A stretch of DNA of 64,000 nt from the NCBI RefSeq assembly GCF_000235365.1, contig NC_016453.1:496001-560000 (forward strand). The letters are read 5' to 3'. Origin of the DNA: Eremothecium cymbalariae DBVPG#7215 (taxonomy: Eukaryota > Ascomycota > Saccharomycetes > Saccharomycetales > Saccharomycetaceae). The position numbers and the translations under genes are program-made. The notes under the pieces were generated by a model, which made no database searches, was not told the DNA's origin, and saw nothing but the letters and a program-made list of their open reading frames with translations. Positions 9,147 through 18,145 of the stretch are shown here, one piece after another (the first letter of the stretch is position 1; every line of letters starts with the position of its first letter).

Positions 9147-11237
9147 ATGTCATCTAGTGCACAGCTTGCCAAAGCTCATTTGGCAGACCATCAGCCACCA
9201 ATAGTTATGCTAACAGCTAAGTCTTTCTTCGAGCAATTAACGAAAGAGGAGTCGCTGTATGCCCACTATATGTCGAAGGCATCGCATGCTGGGTCTCGAG
9301 TAGTATTGAGACAAGTTTCTCATGAGAGTGAAGCTATTTTTGACTTGGTGTTAGGTATTCACATTAAATTAAACGGGAAATATGAAGATTCTCAAGAACT
9401 AAATTACTATTTGGAATATGTTTCTCAGTTCTTGAGTAACTTGGGCAATTATAATTCTTTTGGTAATTCCAAGTTCATTCCACGTTGTTCCAAGGAATAC
9501 TTTTATCAATTGATGAAATGTGCGGGGATTAGCAAAGAGTCGAAGGTTAACACGACATCATGCCCAATTAATACATATGAAGAGTTAGTCGAACAAGGGA
9601 TATATAGGATCGATTCTCGATCTTCTTTTTTGGGGTTTCCAACTAGTGGTCATGTTTCAGGATATTATTTCGGTGATGTATCTGAAGAGGATCTTGTTTT
9701 GTTAAAGAAGGAAGTCTTTGGGGCAAAAGATGTTATGCCTGAAAACACCAGAATTAAAAAATTGGACAATGGTGACTTTGAAATCTTAGTGGCATCAGAA
9801 AGTACGTCGACAGCGGACAAGTATCCTGAAGAATCTTTAAAGCTATCCAATGGTGCTACTTTGACTTTTAAATTTGGTGATCATTCTCGTGAGATGAAGT
9901 TAGTTGCCGACTATATTTCAAAGGCCAAAGAGTATGCTGCAAACGATACCCAGCGTCTGATGCTTTCTGAATACGTAGACCATTTTAGAACTGGTAACAT
10001 GAAGTCTCATAAGAGATCTCAAATACAATGGGTCAAGGATTTAGCTCCCATTATTGAGACCAACACTGGTTTCATCGAAACGTACAGAGAACCATCGGGT
10101 ATTATTGGTGAATTTGAATCGTTGGTGGCAATTACAAATAAGCATCGAACGAGAAAGTTCGCTGCATTGGTTCAATCCGCAGGGAAGTTCATTTCTTTAT
10201 TACCATGGGGCCCTGAATTCGAAAAGTCTAAACTTGAACCTCCCGACTTTACTTCTTTGGAAGTGCTCACGTTTGCTGCTAGCGGTATTCCTGCAGGGAT
10301 CAATATTCCCAACTATGATGATGTAAGACTCAATATTGGGTTTAAAAACGTTTCTTTGGGTAACATTGTTAGTTCCACTTTAAGCTCAAAGGAGACCACT
10401 TTCTTACATGCTCAGGATGATGTGCTGTTTAGAAAATATCAAGCTGAATCCTTTGAAGTCCAAGTTGGTATTCATGAGCTATTAGGGCATGGATCTGGTA
10501 AACTTTTATGTGAGTTAGAAGATGGATCCTTTAATTTTGATAAAGAAAACCCCCCAATAGGATTGGACGGGAAGCCAGTAAGTACATATTATCGCAAGGG
10601 TGAGACTTGGGGATCCAAATTTGGCGGTTTGGCCGGACCTTATGAAGAATGTCGTGCAGAGGTTATTGCTATGTATTTGATCACAAATAGGGAGTTGTTA
10701 TCCATATTTGGATTCAAATCTAAAGAAGAACAGGACTCAATCATTTACATTGGATTCTTGCAAATGGCTCGTGCTGGGTTGATGGCCTTAGACTTTTGGG
10801 ACGAAAGCACCCAAAAATGGGGCCAACCACATATGCAAGCTCGTTTTGCAATTATGAAGACATTCTTTAACCATTCTCAAGACAAGAATTTCCTGAAGTT
10901 CTCATTCAGTAGACCAGATTACGATGATTTGAAAATTGAGTTAAAGCAGGATCTCATCGAGACTGTGGGACATGAGTGTATGAAAGATTTCTTGAAACAT
11001 TTGCATATCTACAAGGCATCCTGCGATGTCGAAGCTGGAACTGCGTACTTCAAAGATAGAAGTTCGGTCACACCAGAATTGGCTCGCTTCAAGGCAGTTG
11101 TTAACAAGAAGAAACTACCAAGAAAGCAGTTTATCCAAGCCAATACCTCGGTAAACTCCGAGGGTATCGTAACATTGCACGAATACGAAGCCACGCCGTT
11201 GGGTATGTTGCAATCTTTCACTGAAAGAGAATACTAA
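9147..11237 (+). CDS. dipeptidyl peptidase III (zinc metallopeptidase, M49)
   Basis: Ortholog of S. cerevisiae YOL057W, which releases dipeptides from the N terminus of oligopeptides. 696 residues (yeast 711). The zinc-binding HELLGH is at ~443-448 (as [14 protein letters not shown]), and the second zinc motif EECRAE at ~499-504; together they define family M49. KASHAGSR near residue 45 matches the yeast N-terminal region. I chose ATG 9147 because the extra 65 codons upstream show no family similarity while [15 protein letters not shown] starts about where the yeast protein does. Gene order ARG1-YOL057W-GPM is the same as on S. cerevisiae chromosome XV. Confidence 0.96.
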   Translation: MSSSAQLAKAHLADHQPPIVMLTAKSFFEQLTKEESLYAHYMSKASHAGSRVVLRQVSHESEAIFDLVLGIHIKLNGKYEDSQELNYYLEYVSQFLSNLGNYNSFGNSKFIPRCSKEYFYQLMKCAGISKESKVNTTSCPINTYEELVEQGIYRIDSRSSFLGFPTSGHVSGYYFGDVSEEDLVLLKKEVFGAKDVMPENTRIKKLDNGDFEILVASESTSTADKYPEESLKLSNGATLTFKFGDHSREMKLVADYISKAKEYAANDTQRLMLSEYVDHFRTGNMKSHKRSQIQWVKDLAPIIETNTGFIETYREPSGIIGEFESLVAITNKHRTRKFAALVQSAGKFISLLPWGPEFEKSKLEPPDFTSLEVLTFAASGIPAGINIPNYDDVRLNIGFKNVSLGNIVSSTLSSKETTFLHAQDDVLFRKYQAESFEVQVGIHELLGHGSGKLLCELEDGSFNFDKENPPIGLDGKPVSTYYRKGETWGSKFGGLAGPYEECRAEVIAMYLITNRELLSIFGFKSKEEQDSIIYIGFLQMARAGLMALDFWDESTQKWGQPHMQARFAIMKTFFNHSQDKNFLKFSFSRPDYDDLKIELKQDLIETVGHECMKDFLKHLHIYKASCDVEAGTAYFKDRSSVTPELARFKAVVNKKKLPRKQFIQANTSVNSEGIVTLHEYEATPLGMLQSFTEREY

Positions 11238-11462
11238 GCAGAATTGGCCCTTAGATATATTAATTTACTGCGTAACTGTTATGTACAAAATGTTATTATA
11301 TATTATATATGTAGTTGGCCTCCTGTTCCGAAACGTGTCCCTGACTGAATATTAATGCGATGAACGTGGAAGATAATCTTAACAAAGTTGAAACGTTGGA
11401 AGGGTATTTTATTAGAAAGAAACGCAAATAATCAAAGTTAACATTTTGACTGGAGGCGAACA

Positions 11463-12404
11463 ATGCCAGGCCATAAAGTTAGTTTCATGCATAAATTATC
11501 TATGACAAATAGTGGAACGTTTAAACTATTCGTATTGAGACATGGTCAGTCGGAATTAAATCACGAGAATATATTCTGCGGGTGGATCGATGCCCATTTG
11601 ACTGAAATGGGCAAACGCCAAGCAAGCAACTCAGCAAGTTTAATAAAGGCGTACTGTCAACAGCACAATATATCACTGCCTAAGATTGGATATACTTCGA
11701 GACTTGTTCGCACCCAAGAAACGATGGAGGTGATGATGAAGACGTTGGGTTTAGATGCTTGTTTCCACGTGACCACAGCCTTGTTAGATGCTCAAGAACA
11801 TGTGCGTAAAGCTAGTAGTGCAAACATGATTCCTATATTACAGACCTGGAGGTTGAATGAGCGGCATTACGGGTCATGGCAAGGGCTACGTAAACCTGAG
11901 GTGTTGGAGCAGTATGGCAAGGATGAGTACAACTTTATCAGACGTAACTATTATGGACGGCCACCAGATGTTGATCTGTCAAAGGAGATGGTTCAAGAGA
12001 ACGATGAGCAAGGTCCTGTGACGGGTTACCACTTCAAGGAACCAAACAGGAAGCTCAAGTATACAGAAGAAACTGCCGAGCGGATACAATTCCCTCAGAG
12101 CGAATCGTTATGCGATGTTGTTCGCAGACTGACGCCATTTTTGGTTGAAATAATTCTGAGGTTCGCGAAACAGTACGGGGGAAGCGCCATCGTAGTGGGA
12201 CATGGAAGTTCTGTGCGTTCCATATTAAAGGTATTGCAGAATCTTTCTGATGATGAGATTAAAGATGTGGAGATACCAAACGGAGTTCCGTTATTACTCG
12301 AGCTGGATCTACAGGACAATTCCGTCGTGAAGCACTTTTATTTGGATCCTGAACTAGCCAAGGATGAAGGAAAGCGTCGTGAGAGCAGAGTAACAAAAGA
12401 GTAA
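11463..12404 (+). CDS. GPM3: phosphoglycerate mutase family protein (GPM2/GPM3 type)
   Basis: Histidine phosphatase/phosphoglycerate mutase fold, 313 residues. The active-site VLRHGQSELN (about 25-34) carries the phospho-accepting histidine; TSRLVRTQET, WRLNERHYGSWQG and VVGHGSSVRS supply the other catalytic arginine, glutamate and histidine positions. The last motif differs from the AAHGNSLRA of the main glycolytic enzyme Gpm1, and the protein is longer, so it fits the Gpm2/Gpm3 group, whose yeast members lack clear mutase function. The pair GPM2/GPM3 arose by genome duplication; this single gene stands for both. Confidence 0.9.
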   Translation: MPGHKVSFMHKLSMTNSGTFKLFVLRHGQSELNHENIFCGWIDAHLTEMGKRQASNSASLIKAYCQQHNISLPKIGYTSRLVRTQETMEVMMKTLGLDACFHVTTALLDAQEHVRKASSANMIPILQTWRLNERHYGSWQGLRKPEVLEQYGKDEYNFIRRNYYGRPPDVDLSKEMVQENDEQGPVTGYHFKEPNRKLKYTEETAERIQFPQSESLCDVVRRLTPFLVEIILRFAKQYGGSAIVVGHGSSVRSILKVLQNLSDDEIKDVEIPNGVPLLLELDLQDNSVVKHFYLDPELAKDEGKRRESRVTKE

Positions 12405-12701
12405 TATTATCATATATAATGTCTGTGAGTACTGAGATTAATGATATATATATATATATACATATACATATGTATATGTATGTATGTTTAGTTGTATTAT
12501 TTAATAATATTGATAGATCTGCATAACCCGAAAGCAAATTATGATGAACGTAACAGTCGCACAAATAAAGAAAAACTAATGGCCAAACAGAAGTAACAAC
12601 ACCATCGATATTTAAAGAAGATCCTATCGAGCATTCCGAGCGGTAAAAGATGCATCATATTGCGGTTATCAACTATTAAATGCCGGGCCGACACACAAGA
12701 C

Positions 12702-12793
12702 ATAAAATAAAATAAAATAAAATAAAATAAAATAAAATAAAATAAAATAAAATAAAATAAAATAAAATAAAATAAAATAAAATAAAATAAAAA
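12702..12793. repeat. AAAAT pentanucleotide microsatellite, about 18 copies
   Basis: Uninterrupted repetition of the 5-base unit over about 92 bp between the converging GPM3 and RPN4 genes. Confidence 0.95.
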
Positions 12794-13150
12794 CAGAGTC
12801 TGTTGGTATGAAATATGCAATATTTGCGTATGCAAAAAAAGGTCATGGTAACGTAGGATAGGATAGAATAGAATAGGAAAGGTAGGTTAGATTATGTTGC
12901 TAATTCAGCTCTTAGTTCCTCATCCGAATAATAATGGAAGGACGAACAATAATGGAAAACATTTCAACAGTATATTAACGTATAATAGTAATAATGATCA
13001 TAAAAGAATGTAACTTCCAAAATATGTGGGTTTTAATTTATAAATCCTTGAAGAAAAAGGAATAATGATAATAAGAATAAAAAAATAATTATAATATTGT
13101 CTTGTGATTTGATTTTACCAGTTTCATCTTGCATCTGTTGATATTCTCAG

Positions 13151-13174
13151 ACACACACACACACACACACACAC
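13151..13174. repeat. AC dinucleotide microsatellite, 12 copies
   Basis: Uninterrupted AC repeat just 3' of the RPN4 stop codon. Confidence 0.95.
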
Positions 13175-13211
13175 TGGTTTCTGTCGTCCTAGTTTTTCTT
13201 TCATATTTTCA

Positions 13212-15391
13212 TCACGCTTCAACATATTCCACGTTTTCCTTAGCAAATTGAATGACCTTTTGAGCTTCTTCACCAACCAGTTCATGTTTGACTTTTACGT
13301 GTCTACTCAACGCGTCTCCGCGTGAAAATGTACGCTGGTAGCCCTCTGTTCCGTGGTCTCGAATGCAGATTAGGCAGCGGAAGATTTTCTTTTTGGCTGC
13401 GTGGATCGTCTTTTGGTGCCTGATCAAGTCATAAGGCCTGGAGAATTTTTTGAGGCATAGTTGTTTGGTAATTGAGTTGATCAACTGGCAGGTGTGTTCC
13501 TCGTTGACATCGTTTGACGACGCATTGTGGTGGTGGTGGTGGTGATTATACCCGCCTTGGGTTTGTGCGGAAGCGGGACCAGAGGTGCCGCCACTACTAT
13601 TAGCCGAAGCAGTCGAAGCTACAGCGGCTACGGAAGGGGTGGACGCCTTCTTGGCGACATGTGGAGTAGTACCGGTCACATTAGACTTCCGCCTACTTGC
13701 TGCTGCACGCCTTGTTGTTTTGGTCAATGTGGTTGCACTGGTTGCAAGCACCTTTGTTGCAGGGGCAGACGTAGTGGCTGCTGCCACTGCCGCTTCTCCA
13801 GTCACTGAGGTTGCAGCAGCGGCGGAACTATTGACGGTGCCTAACTGTTCTGTTTTGGCCTCGGCGGCGGCAGCGGCGGCGTTCGCAGAAGACTTGGTAT
13901 TCTTCTTGACTGCCGGCATAGGAACAGAAACAAGAACTGAATCCGAGGCTGCTGTCGAAACAAGTACTGCAGGCGGTGGGGACGGAACAAGCAATTTGGT
14001 CTCAAAAACAGTGGGCTCTCTTGATAACCGATCCGTGCAGATCACCATGCTAGATTTGCGCTTGCGCTTGCCCTCAAACAGGGTATCGTCGTCGAAAACA
14101 GAGGAAGAGTAGTCATCCTCGTTACCATCGTTGATAAACTCGTCACCGCCTTCCACAATCACGTTAGCATCAACGAATGAGTCTGTAGCCAAAAGCGGAC
14201 GAGAACACGAAGAAATCGAAGGGTTAAAATTAATCTTCCTCGTGCGATCAAAGATCTGGGAATCGTCGTCATCGGCCTCGTCGTCGTCACCGTCGTCACC
14301 GTCGTCTTCGCCAGCGACATCAGCACCAGCAAGGGCAGCGCCAGCACCGTTGTTGTCATCATCGTCGTAATCCTGCTCGTAATCCTCTCCGAGAAGCTCC
14401 AAGGAGTTGGAATCGTCGTCGTCGTCGTCACTCAGATCATCGTCAAATTCTTGATCAAATAGCTGCTGCATCGGATCGTGCATGTGAGACTGAGAGTTGT
14501 GGATGTTGTCCTGCAACGGCCAAAAGTAGTTCATCTTGTGGCTGTTCTCCTCCATGTAGTAATCACAGATGTAATCCTCATCATCCAGAAGATCCAGCTC
14601 TTGTTGTTGTTCAGCAATTCTTGTCTGATGGTCCTCGATCAGATTGTATTTACTAGGGGACAGTTGGTGTGCGTTCGCAGCTGCACCTGGAGCACCACAC
14701 TGCGGCGGCGCTGCAATAGGCGTCGACGCAGCCGGGGCGGCACATCCTGCCGAAAGCCTGGGAACGAAAGGATTACCCATCATCATCACGCTGTTCAGCG
14801 ATATTGTGGGCTGCACGGGCGTTAGCCTATTTGCAGTAGCGGCCGCCGGAAGCTGCTTGCCAGGCTGCTGCTGCAGCTGCTGGAATAACTGCATCAGCTG
14901 TTGATGCTGCTGCTGCTGTTGCTGCTGCTGCTGGCCGTTGGATGGGTGGTTGTCAAGGTCGGATCAGCATACTTGCTGAAAATATTGCTGGCAACACAAC
15001 CGTCGCCCGCCGCCACGTAGCCAGCATGTGTATCGTCTATCACTGGGGTATTGTTATCGATAATCGTTTGCGAAGGCATAGAACAATGATCATTAGCTGT
15101 TGCTGCCGCTGCCGCCGCGGCTGCGGCAGCAGTGAACGCATTATTATGGGGATGATGAGCATTATGAGTATGGGGATGCTGATGCTGATGCTGATTAGCC
15201 GTCGTGAAATGTTTGAAAATAGGACTCGAAAGTTGCTGGAAATCCTGATGTTCCTGGGGGGGGAGAATTAATAGATCTTCAAAAAACTTGTTCGAATGAC
15301 TACTAGGATTCCAGTGGTCTGGAATTCTATTAAGCTCATCATCCAAAACATCTGCTAAACTTCTTCTCAATTCTAATTCTGCCGTAGACAT
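13212..15391 (-). CDS. RPN4: Rpn4-like proteasome transcription factor, frame broken near 14945
   Basis: C2H2 zinc-finger activator of proteasome genes, itself short-lived in yeast. Two frames together give about 720 residues (yeast 531). The N-terminal frame (15391-14894) starts MSTAELELRRSLADVLDDEL like yeast Rpn4 and contains KYADPTLTTT, a signature of that protein. The second frame continues with Gln-rich, acidic (DDLSDDDDDDSNS) and Ala/Thr-rich stretches and ends with the zinc fingers (HTCQLINSITKQLCLKKFSRPYDLIRHQKTIH, split CxC/HxH pattern; FRCLICIRDH...HVKVKH). The two frames are offset by one base; the sequence lacks one base relative to a continuous frame, most simply in the G run at 14944-14946 (C run on the coding strand), just before a CAG repeat. 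The first stop and the second ATG overlap as TGATG at 14892-14896. RPN4 and OSH2 are neighbours in S. cerevisiae (YDL020C-YDL019C). Confidence 0.88.
15101..15131. repeat. imperfect hairpin in RPN4 alanine-run coding sequence
   Basis: Outer arms of 9 bp (TGCTGCCGC and its complement), one T:T mismatch, inner 4-bp stem and a 3-nt loop, within the GC-rich alanine-coding stretch. Confidence 0.6.
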
Positions 15392-16736
15392 AGTATAAGT
15401 GTGATATATAGACCGCTTTTTTTTATTATTTTTAATCTTAAGAGTTTTGAAACGAAAATTCGATCAAATAACGTGTGATGTTTCTTCAAATAGTGGTGAG
15501 AAAGGTAGTAGGGGGAAAAATATTATTACTATTAGTTTTTTCGTGAGAAAATTCCAAAAAAACAAAACAAAAAAAAGCCACTTAATTATGAATCAATGGA
15601 TCTTTTTCTTCTTCCTTTTTTTTGAGTTATAATCTTCAAAAAACCTGCAAAAAGACAACTATGCCTGTATGTTTAATAACGTGGTGCTGTTTGTTGCTAC
15701 CTTTGCTGGTCAATAAATTGTGTGCTTTATTCCGCAGGTCAGGACAGGACAGGACAACGCTTGTTGCGAACTTTGGAAAAAAGTTTATATGAATTGTAAT
15801 GGTGTATGATATGATATTGGTCTATGGGAGGGTGGGGGACGAGATGGGGATGGGGATGGGATGAGGATGGGGATGAGACGGGGTGGGATGGGGTCAATGG
15901 ATGGGATGATGCGCAATGAGAGAGAGAGTGTGTGTGGGGAGGGATATAGTGTTTGGAACTGTATACAAAGTATAGTAAACCTGCTTCAGGGGGGACGCAA
16001 AAGAGGTATATATGGGATAGAAGAAGAAGAAGGAAAGAAAAAAGATGGATATTATTATCGTAGAAAACAAGAAGAAAAACAAGAAAATTTTTAAATTCTG
16101 TTCTGGTATAAAAGAAGAGAAAGGGAATGGCAAAGGCTATGGTGATGGTCCAATTATGTTTCCTTTTGGCTTTTTCGCCCTCTGTCTTTTCTTCGGTCGG
16201 AACCGCAGAATTTTTTGTTTAAAGTTCGATAAAGCCGAACTTTTCTGAAGAGGCCAGAGATTTCACTCTTCATGGCTTTGCTTTTTTTCACAGTTGTTAT
16301 CGCGGGATCAAGATTGGTAATTAGTAATAGTATTGTAGACAACGTAGTTGTGATCGTGGATACGGACGTGGACACGACGTGGATGGTGGTTTTAAAAATA
16401 ATCTTGCTCTTGCGCTGTTACTATGGGCTGTGGGATTGGGATCTTCTTTTTTGGATCCTCCGGGGTCAAGGAACCGTGTAGAAGAAAAAGGACACTTGTT
16501 TTTCCTAAAACGGTAATCCCCTTGACGAAGCGGGGAGGGTGGGGAGCAGGAGGGGGAGGGAAGGGGATGAGTAATATAATAGGAGACAATAGTTCGTTGG
16601 TAGTGATGGGTGAGAGAAACTTCTGGAAGGGCCGGCGGCACAGCCAAGCTGCAGGCAAGCAGCGGCTTGCCTGCAGCTTGGCTGCTTTCATGTTGCTTTC
16701 GTGGGCCCGGACACCACGCCGCCGCCGCGGCGGCGG
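15392..16736. other. RPN4 upstream / THI20 downstream region
   Basis: About 1.3 kb. The part nearest RPN4 has T-rich and A-rich tracts; 15840-15935 is strongly purine-biased with GGGAT/GGGATGA repeats; 16020-16100 is A/G-rich. From about 16620 it turns GC-rich and enters the inverted-repeat cluster. I looked for a remnant of the TenA domain on the minus strand and found none. Confidence 0.6.
16641..16684. repeat. hairpin, 20-bp perfect arms, 4-nt loop
   Basis: Arms 16641-16660 and 16665-16684 are exactly complementary around the loop AGCG. It lies just downstream of the THI20 stop codon. Confidence 0.95.
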
Positions 16737-16737
16737 C
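16718..16737. repeat. perfect 20-bp GCC/GGC palindrome
   Basis: GCCGCCGCCG followed directly by its complement. Next to it, a CGGCGGCTAC unit is directly repeated about 2.5 times (16731-16758). The THI20 stop codon lies in these direct repeats (16737-16739). Confidence 0.9.
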
Positions 16738-17693
16738 TACCGGCGGCTACCGGCGGCTCCTGGCTGCTGCTGCTGCTGCGCAGCAGCAGCAGCCAGGAGC
16801 CCAGGCCCAGGCCTGGGCCGTGTCACATGGTACATGTGATTGACCGGACCGTTCTCGCGTACTTTTGTCACCGCCAACCACGGTTCTAGCTCGATTGTGG
16901 TTTGCACGTACTGGAGTCCGCCGCGCACGGCGGACTCCAGTACATCGCCGCAGGCGAGGTTGCTGGCTATAGCCGAGGCTAACGTGCATCCGGTGCCATG
17001 TGTGTTTTTCGTTTTTATCCACCGCGATTCAAACACCTTCGTACCGTCTCCGCTGGCCGTTACCAATATATCTGCTACGCGCCGTTGCTGCAGCTCCGAA
17101 GCGGAATTGCTGTCCGGCGGCTTGTCCAGCGGACAATGGCCTCCCTTAAGTAAGATGTTTGGGGCTTCTGTTGCAACCAGTAGCTGTTTCGCAATGTGTT
17201 CCATTTCTTGTACGGAGGATACTTGCTGTGTTTCATCTCTTCCGAGCAGTGCGAGAGCCTCCGGGATGTTGGGTGTAACCAAGGTGGCTCGTTTCAACAG
17301 GTGGAGCAAGTGTGGGTCTCTGCTGCTTGCGAAGAGCACGGCTCCTGACGTAGCCGTCATGACGGGGTCGACGACCAGCTGCCCCTTGAATTGGAAGTCG
17401 TCCAGGATGTGCAGCAGTGTTTGGGTGGCGGCTGGTGTGAGCATTCCAGTTTTGATGACGTCGACTCTCATGTCGGACATTATGGCTTGCAGGATGTGAG
17501 CGATTGTGTCCGGGGGTGTTGCGGACACCGCGTGCACGGCACGCGGTGTCTGGACGGTGATGGCGGTAATGCATGTCATTGCGTAGCATCCGTGAGCTGT
17601 GATAGTTTTTATATCGGCTTCGATGCCTGCTCCGCCGCTGGGGTCAGAGCCAGCGATGGTGAGCACCGTAGGTGTTGTAGGGTCTGTATGCAT
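16737..17693 (-). CDS. THI20: hydroxymethylpyrimidine (phosphate) kinase, ThiD domain only
   Basis: ThiD phosphorylates HMP and HMP-phosphate in thiamine synthesis. 318 residues. TIAGSDPSGGAGIEADIKT (about 12-30) binds substrate; DPVMTATSGAVL, ILLKGGH and KTKNTHGTGCTLASA (catalytic cysteine) follow. In S. cerevisiae Thi20 (551 residues) the ThiD half continues into a TenA/thiaminase II half. Here the homology ends at GPVNHMYHV, and the last ~27 residues are a Pro/Gly/Ala/Gln-rich tail (RPRPGPGLLAAAAAQQQQQ) read from inverted repeats at 16755-16819. No TenA sequence follows. The gene is unusually GC-rich. ATG 17693 is where the alignment begins. Position between a GPM/RPN4 gene and OSH fits the ancestral place of YOL055C. 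Confidence 0.9.
   Translation of the reverse strand: MHTDPTTPTVLTIAGSDPSGGAGIEADIKTITAHGCYAMTCITAITVQTPRAVHAVSATPPDTIAHILQAIMSDMRVDVIKTGMLTPAATQTLLHILDDFQFKGQLVVDPVMTATSGAVLFASSRDPHLLHLLKRATLVTPNIPEALALLGRDETQQVSSVQEMEHIAKQLLVATEAPNILLKGGHCPLDKPPDSNSASELQQRRVADILVTASGDGTKVFESRWIKTKNTHGTGCTLASAIASNLACGDVLESAVRGGLQYVQTTIELEPWLAVTKVRENGPVNHMYHVTRPRPGPGLLAAAAAQQQQQPGAAGSRR
16755..16801. repeat. hairpin, 22-bp perfect arms, 3-nt loop
   Basis: The longest arms in the window: 16755-16776 (starts GGCTCCTGGCTGCTG) and 16780-16801 with loop TGC. It lies within the 3' end of the THI20 frame and encodes alanine/glutamine runs. A 16-bp perfect palindrome (GGCCCAGG and its complement, 16804-16819) adjoins it. 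Confidence 0.95.
16908..16943. repeat. hairpin inside conserved THI20 coding sequence, 16-bp perfect arms, 4-nt loop
   Basis: Arms 16908-16923 (GTACTGGAGTCCGCCG) and 16928-16943 flank the loop CGCA. On the coding strand it encodes VLESAVRGGLQYV, which belongs to the ThiD core rather than to an insertion. Confidence 0.95.
17524..17550. repeat. hairpin inside THI20 coding sequence, 12-bp perfect arms, 3-nt loop
   Basis: Arms GACACCGCGTGC (17524-17535) and GCACGCGGTGTC (17539-17550), loop ACG; encodes QTPRAVHAVSA. Confidence 0.9.
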
Positions 17694-18145
17694 GAGGGTG
17701 ATTAGGGGGTGGTGGGAGGTGTTGTGGATGTGTTGTGGAGGTGGAGGGTGGAGGTGTTTTTGTGAGTGGTGAAAAATCCCGATTTTGTTTCTGACTTGTG
17801 GCTAGTTCCGTAGCAGGTTCTTGGAAAACGCGTTTTCAAAAGCGGCTAGAGAAGAGCAAGCAGCACGGGCAGCTTGCTGGCTTGTTACTGGTTTGTTTCT
17901 ATTATAACCAGTTTTTTTTAGTATTTCCGGAGCGTTTTCAGATCCGTACCAAGCCGTTTGTTTCCGAACGGTGGTGTGGACTTGGTTGATGATGTACACA
18001 CGACGTGAGACGTGGATAATGGGTGCTGGAGGTTCGCCGGCGAGGCGACGTCGGAAAGGTGAGGTGCGGGTAATGTACAGAAAAGATGTATGTATAAAAA
18101 TGTTATTATTGTTAACTAGGTATTCGGCGGGGCCGTTCTCTTCGT
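17694..18145. other. THI20 promoter / OSH 3' region
   Basis: Starts with a GT-rich stretch (17695-17770). It includes the 14-bp palindrome GAAAACGCGTTTTC at 17824-17837 and an AGCAAGC/GCTTGCT repeat at about 17854-17878. No gene or known thiamine-regulon motif was recognised. Confidence 0.5.

Larger units (their letters stand above)
12405..13211. other. convergent GPM3/RPN4 3' region with simple repeats
   Basis: TA/CATA-rich tract at 12444-12485, the AAAAT pentanucleotide array at 12702-12793, GGATA/GAATA repeats at 12855-12880 and an AC dinucleotide array at 13151-13174. No gene is seen. Confidence 0.7.

Noticed and set aside
11320..11340. GTTCCGAAAC as a CDEIII core
   Set aside because: The flanking sequence is not a continuous AT-rich block and no CDEI is found upstream.
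13527..14112. Long plus-strand frames opposite RPN4
   Set aside because: Mirror frames of Ala/Thr/Asp repeat codons; the minus strand encodes recognisable Rpn4.
16840..17499. 219-codon open frame on the strand opposite THI20
   Set aside because: Antisense to a clear ThiD protein; long only because the gene is GC-rich.
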